Assembly (NCBI GenBank): GCA_963662155.1
Contig: OY759265.1
Location: forward strand, 58,017,220 to 58,081,219
Direction: 5' to 3'
DNA from: Lamellibrachia columna
Lineage: Eukaryota > Annelida > Polychaeta > Sabellida > Siboglinidae
DNA: 64,000 nt
Below, in pieces: positions 12,646-26,855 of the stretch. The position numbers and the translations under genes were made by a program. Positions within the stretch are counted from its first letter, which is position 1; every line of letters starts with the position of its first letter. The notes below the pieces were generated by a model. The model worked only from the letters and a program-made list of their open reading frames with translations, was not told the origin of the DNA and did no database searches.

Positions 12646-15600
12646 CGAATGAATGCCTTTTCAGGTAATGTGTGCCACGGAAGTGAAGTCGACTCCGAGG
12701 AAAAGACGCAGTTTCACGAGACTATGTCTGTTTGATGGCGACGCTGACACTTCTCTGTTACGTGGTTATGTTAATTAATTTATTAAAATATATAATTTTT
12801 CAGGTGCGCCCGACGACATGGCAGACAGAAGGCGCGCCTCCAGACCTGGACCACAACGTAAGACATTATTAAACACAAATTCCACCATTGTTATGTCAAA
12901 TAACGTGTTAAAGCTGCTTCTTCAATTCATTTATCACATCGCGAATCAGATTTGCTGATGTTCAAATATGTGGAGTGTTTGAATAAATTAAGTAATATGC
13001 TCGGTCGGTTTAGTAAGAAAATTGGGTATTTTTGTTAAAATCATCGAAAAAATTTACTTTGATCGTTAGATCGGTTAACTTTAGAAAAAGTATGAAAGGT
13101 TGTATGTTATACTGTAATGAGGTGGACACACTTTTGCAATTGTTCATCGAATTTCGACTGGTTTATCCGGCCCGACGATTTAATAAAAACTAAATAATTA
13201 TGAAACGAGACGAACCAAAATTTAATTACAAAACCAGCTATGTGCCGTATATACCTTAGCCACAATCGGCATCCAACTAAAATGCACTACGATGTGTTCT
13301 TTCTCTCTTCGAACTGCAACTGCTTAAATAACAACCATGTTAAAAGCAAACAAAATTCATGGTTTTCGACCAATGCACCTATAATAGTTAAAAAACATAA
13401 CTATTTGCAACTCCAATTAAGAATATCACACCAGTGGTTTACCAGGAAAGCCTTATTGAACACACGGTATCTTAATTTCATGGGTCGTGCCATACTGTTA
13501 AATAACCCTATGTCAATGGTGCCTTAGTCTGGCAATATTTGCTCACCAAATGAAAATATATCCCTTTACTTGCCAATAGGATCTGGCCATGTTGTTTGAG
13601 TCAACTTATGTAACATATATTGGCCTTTGTTTACTAAACCAGTCCTCTTTCCGACATAATAACCCATTTGTTTGAGACTTTGCTCCGTCCCAACAGCATG
13701 ACTTGTTTTGCTTTAAAGTAAAACGGGTCAATAAAACGACACTACGTTTATGAGTTGACCTATCTGGCGACTGAAAACGTTTACCCCAAGTTATACCAGA
13801 GCTAAGAAATACCGAGCTGCGTTACTCTAATATGAGAGCAACGTTTAGCTGCAATCCGTGTGATGGCGCCTCAGTGTACATCCGCAACATATTTTAGTAC
13901 GACGTTTGATATTTTACCGGAAGCAGTATATTCCAACTGTGTGGTGGCGCTGATGATCAATTTACTGAATGGCGCGGCCTCGCAGTGACGCAGCTCGGTA
14001 TTCATCATAGCTCTGGTAATATTAATTTCTTCTGGCTACAAGGCCTAACGTTTTGTATTATATGTTGTGTAGCAGCAAATTACACACAAGTATCAAACTA
14101 TTTTTCTCAGAAATATGTCCTGGTTGCAGTCAAGTGTGGTCAGCCCAAACTAACCACGTGACCATTCGCGATGTAAAGCCACTACTTTAGAATATCACTC
14201 CAGTTACATTACAACACTGGGCGAATGAAGATGGTTAAGTTTTTCACGCCAACCCTAAAATAGTGCAACGTGTTCGAGGAATGTCATTGTCACAATTTAT
14301 GGTGCGAGAAGTTGTGTGTAAATTGTTTGGCAGGAGATTCCGCGCGTAATGGATAATGTACTGTGTGTGAATTTGTCAGCGACCTTTACGAGCGCTTGAA
14401 CTGGTCAGTTGTGTAAGTTATATATCTCCGGGCCATAAACACGTTTGTAGGATGAAAGCTCTGAGCAGAGCGACAAGACAATCGCCGAAAACGACTGGGA
14501 AGTAACATACGATTTGATATATTCAATTCAATATATTTATTCAACAGAGCACACGCACGCAAACGCATAGGCGCACACGCGCACGCACACGCACACACAC
14601 TGATCTGTTCCATATGTTATTGCACAAAATAAAAGCAGACATTAAAACAATACAAAGTAATTAGCTGCAGTAAACAATTATATACAATTGTTTCTGTCAC
14701 ATATATAACAGCTTGTACCAATGTTTGCGAATTCTTGATGAAAAACGCAAGCTAGTGAATAATATGTCCCTTATAATATAATTAGATGAACTATCTAATC
14801 TACACGTAAATCTATATACTAAGTTTCTAATTACAGATTGACAACATTGTACATCAAACAGAGTGCATAAAAACTGGTGCTTTCATACCTAGATATGTAA
14901 TGTGTAATCTATTTATAGTAGACTTTTTATAATTCCACCATAAATGAACAGAATAGTTTGGTGAACAATATGTATGGACACACTATATGGAACGCATGTA
15001 AAATTTACGTAAGCACAAATAAGGTTATGCGTTGTCTGTTGATATCCACATCATCAGACAGATCATCTGTGATATAATGCCCAAGATATTTATATGTGTC
15101 CATCACGCTAAGAATGACCACATTCAACTTAACGTTAAGAATAGTACACCCTTTCAAGATCTTTGATCTGAATATCCTGATAGCACTCTTTTTTGCATTA
15201 TATTTAACATCATGACTTATTCCAAATTTCGTACATTCATACAATAATTGACATAGTCTAGCTGAAGGTGGTGATGTCAATAATAAGTCATCAGCATATA
15301 TTATGTAATTAATCAAATGTCCATTAACATTACAACCAACATTACACAGTTTATGTAATTAATCAAATGTCCATTCACATTACAACCAACATTACACAGT
15401 TTAAGTTGTTCACTCAATTCATCTACATAGACATTGAATAAGTAAGGGGATAGTATCCCCCCTTGTCTAACACCTACTTTGAATCTCACAAAATCTACAT
15501 CACCCCACCTAATACACATGGTCTGGTTTTTATACCAGTAAATCAGTACACGTAATATAAATCCTGGAACCCCTCTTTCACTGAGTTTGTTGAACAGTGT

Positions 15601-18600
15601 TCTGTGGCTCAGTCTGTCAAATGCTTCACTGGCATCAAGAAAACATACAAATACACCACCGTTAAGTGATCTATTCAAATCAATGACTTCGTTTAATACA
15701 TACATGAACTGATCAGTTCCATGTCCATAATTATTTGAACAAGTTTGTTAAACACACTAGCTAATGCAGTTGGATGGTAATTGTATTTAGATGACTTTTT
15801 CCGAGCTTTATCTTTAATCACTGGTAAAAGTACAACTGACAGCATTGACTCAGATAGAAACCCATGAGCTACACAGCTACTAAAACACATACTTAACAAT
15901 GGCACAAGTATGTTGGATGCATATTTTATATGCTCTGAATATACAACATCAGACCCACATGCTTTATTAATATTAAACTTGTTAATCGCATGTGTTACTT
16001 CCTCTGCTGAGACTTCAAGGTCCTCATATGAAGTATCACAGTTATATTCACATGTATCTACACTACTGTTATTGACACGAACATTTTCTTCATAAATCTA
16101 CAATTTCTTCTCCACATGAAACACTTTCAATGCTAGAAGGAAGTGGAGTATTACAATTGTTTATGTTCCTTATCTCTCTCCAGAAAGCCTCAGGGTTAAG
16201 GTCTGCTAATTTCTTAGCTAGTGCCTCCTCACGTAACATATTTTCACCAGCAGGTAGTAGTGAGTTTCCTATGTCATTGTACATTTTACTTACAGCATAT
16301 ATTTGATTTTCATCACTGCAGTTTATGTTTTACAACCTATAACTTCAGTAGGAACATGTATCTCCTAAAATATATTTGTCAGCAAGCATACAATATGTCC
16401 TTTTCAGACATTTTGTTCCATCCAATCTTTGCTGAACAATTGGTAGTGCTATTCGTTAAATTTGGAATATTATCATTATTGAGATGCACTTTGAAAGGTA
16501 TATGATCCTCGTCACTTACAACATATAAAATATCAATATTAGTTATAGTATTGTGAAAGTCATTACTTGTCATAACATGATCCAACCAGGATGTTGTATT
16601 CCATCTTTCGCTTACATATGTGTACGAGTTGATAAGAAATTGTCCAGTTCATATGTAATTGCCTTGATAACACAAGGTTTTTCTAAATAGGAAGGTTTAT
16701 TATCACTAGATTGATACTGCATAATTATATACATGACATTTTACACATTTCTTTGTCCCTATTGTAATTTCAACTGCGACACACCAGTCAATATTTAGGT
16801 CTAGAGGTTTAATGTTTTTTTTTCAAATTTAACATTCCACATTATTGAAGCTCCCCTGGGGGGTGACCATGGACTAATCCATCTGTGTAGTCTGTGGTTG
16901 ACACTCCATTCCATGAAATGATTCATGTAAGTTGTTAAATTTTAAATCCTGTTTTGTGAACCACGTTTCCTAAAAATGTTTCATTCAAATGTTGAATATC
17001 TGGCCGTCAGACTAATTTCTTCCTATCTTTAGGAAGACCTCTACAGATATAACTTATTAAATTGAATTCTATACCTGAATGTCTCTGCAAATAAATCCAC
17101 GACTGAATCAGTTCAGATGTTTGTCACCTTTGGTTCCTTCCATCACCTGACAAAGGCCATTTCTGGCCAGAGATCACATGACATGAATACAGCTGGGTTG
17201 GGAGTTATATTTAGTGTTGATGGTTTTAACCTTTACGTCTAAACCAAGATGTCCAGTAAGATGTTGCTCAATTTCAGTTTTTGTTACTTGTGGGTCAAAC
17301 CTGGTGGCAGAAACATTTGTCTTCCTCAGTTTTACACCAACAGTCCTGAGTCCCGAGTCTTTGGCACTGCCAACCACACCTTTGCGTTCCGTTGCACTGT
17401 ATGGTTTTCAAGCCTGCACTGCCTTCTTTTCGGTTGGAGTTGGTCTTCTTTGTCGGGACTGTTCACAGTACACCACTCATCTGAGTTGTGTGCAGCAACA
17501 CCTGCGAAGGAGCGGTCACTGGGACAGCCACCTGCGAAGGAGCGGTCACTGGAACAGCCATCTGTAGCTGGAGCGGTCATTGGGACAGCCATCTGTAGCT
17601 GTAGACTTTACTACATTTCATCACTTGAAGTAGGCCTACTTCGAGTCTGTTGAACACCATCATAACGGTTGACAACAACACTGTCGACCCGAGACACTGC
17701 ACCATGCCATCTGTCCACAATGGACACTACATCATTGATGTCCAGGACCAAGTTGTACATTCTAAACAAAGCAAGAGCGACAATGGTGATACGGTGGTGA
17801 CATTTGTAAGCAACAAAATGCAAAAAGGTGTTTCTCAACCGTTGTTGTTGTGGGCTGAATCATGAACTAGTTTACCAAAACCCGCAAACTGTTCGCCACA
17901 CAACGCTCTGCTGTCCCAGATCCAATCTCGTCGACCCGGAGGATTACAGTAAACGTACTAAATTCTAATCACGGCGTATCCGTCTTACAGTCAGCTTCTC
18001 TCGCCAGGGCTATATTTTATTATTCCAACAATAATATAGTAAAATAATAATAATATAGTCATCGTCTAAAATAATAATATAGGCATAGCCAAAATAATAA
18101 TATAGCCTAGTCATCGTCATTCTTCTTATCACGCACAACCGTAGACCTGCGCAAACATATGGTCGAAGGTCTCCCGATTCAAAGTCTGACTATAAATCGA
18201 TTGGTACGCTTTATGCAGAATTGCGTAAAATGCTTAAAACCAGTTCCAGTTGTAAACTGTTGGATTGGTACACTGGGGAGGATAAGCAAGTTGAAACTGT
18301 TGGATTGGTACACTGGGGAGGATAAGCAAGTTGAAACTGTTGGATTGGTACACTGGGGAGGATAAGCAAGTTGAAACAGGTGGGTTTTTAGTTTACGACG
18401 AAATGTTGCTATATTTCCTACAGACTTAACACTAACAGGGAGTGATCTCATACAGACTTAACACTAACAGGGAGTGATCTCCACAGACTTAACACTAACA
18501 GGGAGTGATCTCCTACAGACTTAACACTAACAGGGAGTGATCTCCTACAGACCTAACACTAACAGGGAGTGATCTCCTACAGACTTAACACTAACAGGGA

Positions 18601-21600
18601 GTGATCTCCACAGAGTCGGTGCAGCAACTGAACAAGTTCTAGTTCCGACATTTGTCTTAACACTGTGGACAAAAAGTAGATTATAATTAGATAATTGAAG
18701 CTATCTGGGCTGTCATGCAAGAGTGAGCACTGAATGTAAATAAGCTGGTTACTTGGATGAAAGTGCTTGATACGTAATTGTACAGATCTTAAAAATAAAG
18801 CGATATCGGACAGAGAGCCAATGCAATGATTTAAGAAGTGGTACTGAGTGAGATAAACGAGGAGGCGGGTAACTACCCTGGCCAAGCGCACGTTAAAGTT
18901 TCAAGATATCCTTGAGAGCAGTATCAAGATAACGGGAATTACAATAGCCAAGTATACCGCTAACAAGAGCAGTTGCAATAGTTTGGGCGACAGCAAAAGA
19001 TATACCGGCGAATGCAACGAAGGTCATGAATATGATAAAAGCAGCAACGACAAGTTTGTGAAATATACTGTAAATAAATAAAATTATTATCAAAGGTGAC
19101 TCCTAAATCGCGTGCTGTCTCAAGTAGCTCTTCGTGGTAGTGCACGCCCGTCCTCGAACGAACCCTTTCGAGTGAATATCTTGTAGCTATGACATTTTTT
19201 TTTATAAATCATCCTGTAAACCCCGGCTTATTGTGTACCTTTCAACAACCTGAGGAAGAGGCACCCACGCCGCACGCACACCGCACGCACGCCGCACGCA
19301 CGCACACCGCATGCATTTTATATGTTCAGATACATAACAATCCTGGGCGAATGTAGGATGGTTCAGTTATTCAAGCCAAATTTAGTACGTCGGATTCGTA
19401 AAATGTTATTGTCACTATCTACGCAAACCGGTGCAATGCAAGACGTTGCGGGTCATTTTTAAGCAGGCGTTTCTGCGCATAATGGACATAATATGTGTAA
19501 ATTTGTCTCAACGTTTACAATCTTGAGTTTGTACCGTGGAAGCAACGTCTTGTTGTCTGTACAAGTTTGTACCGTGGAAGCAACGTCTTGTTGTCTGTAT
19601 AAGTTTGTTCCGTGGAAGCAACGTCTTGTTGTCTGTACAAGTTTGTACCGTGGAAGCAACGTCTTGTTGTCTATACAAGTTTGTACCGTGGAAGCAACGT
19701 CTTGTTGTCTGTACAAGTTTGTACCGTGGAAGCAACGTCTTGTTGTCTGTACAAGTTTGTACCGTGGAAGCAACGTCTTGTTGTCTGTACAAGTTTGTAC
19801 CGTGGAAGCAACGTCTTGTTGTCTGTATAAGTTTGTTCCGTGGGAGCAACGTCTTGTTGTCTGTACAAGTTTGTTCCGTGGAAGCAACGTCTTGTTGTCT
19901 GTACAAGTTTGTACCGTGGAAGCAACGTCTTGTTGTCTGTACAAGTTTGTACCGTGGAAGCAACGTCTTGTTGTCTGTACAAGTTTGTACCGTGGAAGCA
20001 ACGTCTTGTTGTCTGTATAAGTTTGTACCGTGGAAGCAACGTCTTGTTGTCTGTACAAGTTTGTACCGTGGAAGCAACGTCTTGTTGTCTGTACAAGTTT
20101 GTACCGTGGAAGCAACGTCTTGTTGTCTGTACAAGTTTGTACCGTGGAAGCAACGTCTTGTTGTCTGTATAACTATGTACCGTGGAAGCAACGTCTTGTT
20201 GTCTGTACAAGTTTGTACCGTGGAAGCAACGTCTTGTTGTCTATACAAGCGACGTGCTTATTTGTTGTTTCAGGCACCGGAAACCGTGATATACACAGCA
20301 GAGGTAAAGCGTGCATTGAAGCAGCTCACACAACACGTAACGATTAATTTCATTCGAGTTAGAAACCCCCGTTAAATTACATTTCGATTTTGTACGAAAA
20401 AGTGTAATGGTAGGTTAACCAAACTGTGTTTATATGTAGTCCTATGCACGTGCGCATTGTGTTAAGTTTATGAGGATATTGATAGGAATGTGTTCTTCAA
20501 GCTAGAAGAAGGCAACAGTGCCAGAGCACAAAGCAGCATTAGTTAAGGAACAGTGTAGGTTGGACATGAGAAAGTACTCATTCTCACAGAGGGCGATGAA
20601 TGAATGGAAGAAACTGATGATTCTGTTAATGCTAGCAGTGTGAGTATCTGATAAGGGCGGTCTATACATGGATGGTACAATTGTTGGACTTTCGATAAGT
20701 CAAACGGTATGTATTGTTTGCTATATTTTCATAATAACCATAATAATGATTCGATTTTACAGGAAGACTCCGTAAGTCGTGTGAGCCTTGGCATTATCCG
20801 GAGAGGTCAGTTGGACTCAGTAAACTCACCTCTACACCCCTGGTGAAGTGGGCCACTCACAGCGTCCAGCGAAATGCCCACATATGTATTAGGACAACTA
20901 AAATGATAACACTATCATAAGTCCGAAAACATAATATTTTATGGTACATAATATAATACATTGCCCAGATATTTTATATTTAGGAAGGGTAAATAACAAA
21001 CCCGCCTGATTCCGACTACCAGACACTACCTACAACCCCATATCGCCTCCATCCACAATCTATTTTTAATTAACACTTAAGTTGTACTTGCTTATCTTGT
21101 ATGCAGCTGCGACTGGGGACTTGCCCGAGTGGTTCGACGAGGAGTTGAGCGAGAAAACAATTGGCGTCTTCGCCGAGGTGTGCCCAGTTGTTTTACGCAT
21201 AAAGCTCATTTATTCAGCCGATCACTGGTTGTCTGTAATACATGCGTGAGGGCACAAACAGTTGACATATTTGTAGCCATTGCAGTTTTCCTTTGTACCG
21301 ACATCGTCATTTAACACGAATAATGTTTAAAAATGGAGTTTGAGCAACCCATGCTGTACACACAGAACCCGCAAAGCAATCGTGAATATGAACTGATTGA
21401 TAGTCAAATGTAATGGGTTTTCAGAAATATGGCTGTCGGTTCAATAGTGCGTACATTTGTTGAAACCATCAATAATATTCACTTTGAACCGGGCCACTTT
21501 TCCCGTTGTAGCTGTACGACATCCTGGAAGACACAGTCGCCGACAATGACATCCACTCAATTTTGGAAAGGTTGGACAGTTCCATCAGCTCGGAGGATGT

Positions 21601-24600
21601 CAAAAAGGCAATGAACACGCTTCAAAAATCAACTGGCCGAAAGAAGATTACTTGTGACGAGATGCTATACTACTTAGCTAACCTGACCAAGCCGACAGGT
21701 ACGCCTACAGTGGCGTCACCTTCTGTTGTCTACGAAAGTGACCCACTTTTGTTGCCTGCACCTTTCGTCAGTCCCATAGGCATAGGTGTCAACATTTCCG
21801 TTTTCGGATGGGAAATACTGCTCTTTCTGCTTGGTTCCGCTTTCCCGCTTTTTCGACGAAATGTCCCGCTTTTTTTATTTTCAACAACAAAATCACGGTG
21901 AAATCGATCTATTTGCTGATCACGAGGCCATTGTAGGCAATCAAAATGCCGGCAACCCGTGAAACAACACATGTTAAAAATTATGACAAAATGCTAAACA
22001 CGACTAAAGTTGAGTGGGTGGGGATGTCTCCCGCTTTTCGAGAGCACTTTTCAGCTTTCTTACTTACTTACGTGCTTGCTTAGGCCAAGTAAAAAAGAAG
22101 GTAGTTTCTCGTCCCCGTCCGCGTCCTTTTTTGCCACTGCCTCCTTTTTTATTATTTACTATTAAAAAAAACACGATTACTTAGAAAAATTATTTTCGGT
22201 TCTGTGTAGAAATCTCTGTCCAAAACTTGCTGCCCGAAGTACTGCTCGACTTATTCAGTTCACTATTTATGCACAATACAGGGTGTGTGGCTGTGAATTC
22301 TACAGAGTCTAAAGAAGAACGATGACCCCTTGTTTTATATACTCTTTACGCAGACACATTTACATAATTCCAGTCTCAATCAGTATAAATGCCATTCGGT
22401 TGTATGCCTTTGATACAAACTAATGAAACCATGGCCAAACCTACACACGACATTCATAAATACATTCAACATTGCGTTTGCTTCTTGTTTGCTTCTAGTC
22501 AGTTTAAGTGGTCTTCGGGTGGAACAGCTACGTGCCATATTCCATTGACGTAAATGTTTCTATTCATCTGCCATTCCCGCTAAAAGTATTGTATTTGCTA
22601 ATTGACAAATGGAATGGCATGCTTTATGGTAATATGCATCAATTCACTGGTATGTTCCATATTGTAACGAAAAAACTACAGCTTGTCTTTAAATCAACCA
22701 CAGTGAGAACCTAAGACATGGCGGCCATCTTCGAAACTAGTAGCCAAAAAATAATAAATAGTAAACAATAAGGGCTTCCGTCTTCCTTTAAAAAAGTTCG
22801 GACGAGAAACTATTTTATTTTTTACGAGGTTTTATCGCAGTTGGTGCGTAACGTGAGTTATCACGGTGATGTCAGCGTGTCTGTTGTAGACACATCAATG
22901 TAACGTTAGTTATCACGGTGATGTCAGCGTGTCTGTTGTAGACACATCAATGTAACGTTAGTTATCACGGTGATGTCAGCGTGTCTGTTGTAGACACATC
23001 AATGTAACGTTACTTATCACGGTGATGTCAGCGTGTCTGTTGTAGACACATCAATGTAACGTTAGTTATCACGGTGATGTCAGCGTGTCTGTTGTAGACA
23101 CATCAATGTAACGTTAGTTATCACGGTCATGTCAGCGCGTCTGTTGTAGACACATCAACGTAACGTGAGTTATCACGGTGATGTCAGCGCGTCTGTTGTA
23201 GACACATCAATGTAACGTGAGTTATCACGGTGATGTCAGCGCGTCTGTTGTAGACACATCAATGTAACGTTAGTTATCACGGTGATGTCAGCGTGTCTGT
23301 TGTAGACACATCAATGTAACGTGAGTTATCACGGTGATGTCAGCGCGTCTGTTGTAGACACATCAATGTAACGTTAGTTATCACGGTGATGTCAGCGTGT
23401 CTGTTGTAGACACATCAATGTAACGTTACTTATCACGGTGATGTCAGCGTGTCTGTTGTAGACACATCAATGTAACATTAGTTATCACGGTGATGTCAGC
23501 GCGTCTGTTGTAGACACATCAATGTAACGTTAGTTATCACGGTGATGTCAGCGCGTCTGTTGTAGACACATCAATGTAACGTTAGTTATCACGGTGATAT
23601 CAGCGTGTCTGTTGTAGACACATCAATGTAACGTGAGTTATCACGGTGATGTCAGCGTGTCTGTTGTAGACACATCAATGTAACGTTACTTATCACGGTG
23701 ATGTCAGCGTGTCTGTTGTAGACACATCAATGTAACGTTAGTTATCACGGTGATGTAAGCGCGTCTGTTGTAGACACATCAATGTAACGTTAGTTATCAC
23801 GGTGATGTCAGCGCGTCTGTTGTAGACACATCAATGTAACGTTAGTTATCACGGTGATATCAGCGCGTCTGTTGTAGACACATCAATGTAACGTTAGTTA
23901 TCACGGTGATGTCAGCGTGTCTGTTGTAGACACATCAATGTAACGTTAGTTATCACGGTGATATCAGCGTGTCTGTTGTAGACACATCAATGTAACGTGA
24001 GTTATCACGGTGATGTCAGCGTGTCTGTTGTAGACACATCAATGTAACGTGAGTTATCACGGTGATGTCAGCGTGTCTGTTGTAGACACATCAATGTAAC
24101 GTTACTTATCACGGTGATGTCAGCGTGTCTGTTGTAGACACATCAATGTAACGTTAGTTATCACGGTGATGTAAGCGCGTCTGTTGTAGACACATCAATG
24201 TAACGTTAGTTATCACGGTGATGTAAGCGCGTCTGTTGTAGACACATCAATGTAACGTTAGTTATCACGGTGATGTCAGCGCGTCTGTTGTAGACACATC
24301 AATGTAACGTTAGTTATCACGGTGATATCAGCGTGTCTGTTGTAGACACATCAATGTAACGTTAGTTATCACGGTGATGTCAGCGTGTCTGTTGTAGACA
24401 CATCAATGTAACGTTAGTTATCACGGTGATATCAGCGTGTCTGTTGTAGACACATCAATGTAACGTTAGTTATCACGGTGATGTCAGCGTGTCTGTTGTA
24501 GACACATCAATGTAACGTTAGTTATCACGGTGATATCAGCGTGTCTGTTGTAGACACATCAATGTAACGTGAGTTATCACGGTGATGTCAGCGTGTCTGT

Positions 24601-26599
24601 TGTAGACACATCAATGTAACGTTAGTTATCACGGTGATATCAGCGTGTCTGTTGTAGACACATCAATGTAACGTGAGTTATCACGGTGATGTCAGCGTGT
24701 CTGTTGTAGACACATCAATGTAACGTTACTTATCACGGTGATGTCAGCGTGTCTGTTGTAGACACATCAATGTAACGTTAGTTATCACGGTGATGTCAGC
24801 GCGTCTGTTGTAGACACATCAATGTAACGTTACTTATCACGGTGATGTCAGCGTGTCTGTTGTAGACACATCAATGTAACGTTAGTTATCACGGTGATGT
24901 CAGCGCGTCTGTTGTAGACACATCAATGTAACGTTACTTATCACGGTGATGTCAGCGTGTCTGTTGTAGACACATCAATGTAACGTTAGTTATAACGGTG
25001 ATGTCAGCGCGTCTGTTGTAGACACATCAATGTAACGTTACTTATCACGGTGATGTCAGCGTGTCTGTTGTAGACACATCAATGTAACGTTAGTTATCAC
25101 GGTGATGTAAGCGCGTCTGTTGTAGACACATCAATGTAACGTTAGTTATCACGGTGATGTAAGCGCGTCTGTTGTAGACACATCAATGTAACGTTAGTTA
25201 TCACGGTGATGTCAGCGCGTCTGTTGTAGACACATCAATGCGGTATTCTCGGCGACAGTGCACTTTTTACACAGCCATGGCGATCTTCGCGATCGTTCGC
25301 CGCCGACTCACCAATACGGCTCGGTTGCGCCCCGATCTGCACAGACGTCACGAGCGTGAGGGGCTCCACCCCCACGTCACCGCGCAGCGAATGACAGGCC
25401 TCACAAAGGCTCAGCTGGATAAAGCGTACAAGAAGTTCGACCGGTTTGCGGCGAGGAAGGAGAATGCGGGGTCTGCGTTCAGCAAGCCGCTGAGGTTATA
25501 CAAGACCAAGCCACTGCGTGTCAACCCGATCCCTTGGGTTCCGGAGACAGTGCTCCAGTCAGATAACACGCCGTGCGGTCGACGGCCGCACGAGGAACGC
25601 CGCTACCCGGTGCCTCCGCCGTTGCCGTTCAACCGACACGACTCGGAGCTGACTCCGCCGCCGGGGGGAGTCGGCAAGGAGGAGGCAGAGACGCAGAATC
25701 GACTGCGAGACTATCGCGAGAGACTGCGAGAAGCGCGCAAGAAGCGCAAAGCGGACCAAAAAAAGAAGAAGACGCAGGCGAAACATATGTGCTACATGTC
25801 GGTCAAGGACCTGCTGGTGAGTAGCGTCGATTGGGTGTAACGTGTAGGGAGTGGGGGTAGGGTGGGGTGGCGATGAGTAATATGACATCATAACATGTTG
25901 ACACTCTCGGTGTCATGCCTAGTATGACCCAATCAAACGAGACGATTAAGGTAGCCCTAGAAAAAAATTCACATAGTTAACACGTCTCACACAAAACAGA
26001 AATCGATGTGTGTGTGAAACTGAGTGTATTGTAATTAAACTTATTAAATGAAATGAACATAATTTTAAAGTTCTAAAATAGAAGATGCTATTAAAAATAA
26101 TGCAAGCATTAGCTTGATTCGACTTCGTTATGATACATTAAGTGTGGATCTTTAGGTTTACATCAACTACACAAATTCGTTGATTGCTAAATGACACTTG
26201 CAATTAGTATAAAGTCAGATGAGTGACGTGGGATTCTTGTCCAACGCGTGAACGTGGGAATTACATACTTGACTAGTTACTTTGGTAGGTCCTTATTTTT
26301 CAGTGATGACCGCACAGAGCGAAGATATTTAGTCATGTATCATTTTTGGATCAGTGTGCTGCTAATAGTACAAGAAGAACAAAGTTATATAATGTTGTAT
26401 TATTAAGTCGATACATAATAATTATGACTCATTGTTTGTTTATCGTAGCGAGCTTAGGTGCACGCTTGTAATGTATATTTTGTTGTGAATGTTGCAGAGA
26501 AAGGAACAAGATAAAGGAAGTGTGGTGGCAAAGTTGCCCAATATTGACATACTTGAAGACATAGTCGATATACTTTGTATGTGAAAACCATTGTTTATA

Positions 26600-26643
<44 letters not shown>

Positions 26644-26800
26644 CACACACCATAGTTTAGCACACAAACCATGGTTTACAGACACCATACACCATAGTTT
26701 ACATTCACACCATGGTTTACACACACCATACACCATAGTTTACATACACACCATAGTTTACACACACCATACACCATAGTTTCCGTACACCCGCACGCAA

Positions 26801-26855
<55 letters not shown>

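Larger units (their letters stand above)
18250..19150 (-). mobile_element. L2/CR1-group LINE C-terminal fragment
   Basis: The minus strand shows GILGYCNSRYL, LKSLHWLSVRYRFIFKI, then RSLPVSVKSVGNIATFRRKL and KTHLFQLAYPP, a typical ORF2 C-terminus of fish and invertebrate LINEs. Two coding pieces of the same element are tandemly amplified (40 bp and 32 bp arrays). Confidence 0.72.

Noticed and set aside
10380..17650. Reverse transcriptase genes as host genes
   Set aside because: Typical LINE domain order, antisense in introns and with broken frames.
17249..17653. Plus-strand ORFs of ~130 codons
   Set aside because: They are the shadow of the minus-strand LINE ORF1 fragment.
19459..20375. Up to 279-codon frames in the 38-bp array
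   Set aside because: Open in several frames and both strands at once, with 38-bp periodicity; a repeat artefact.
22851..25240. CRISPR-like array
   Set aside because: Direct repeats without unique spacers, in a eukaryotic intron with no cas genes; it is a satellite.
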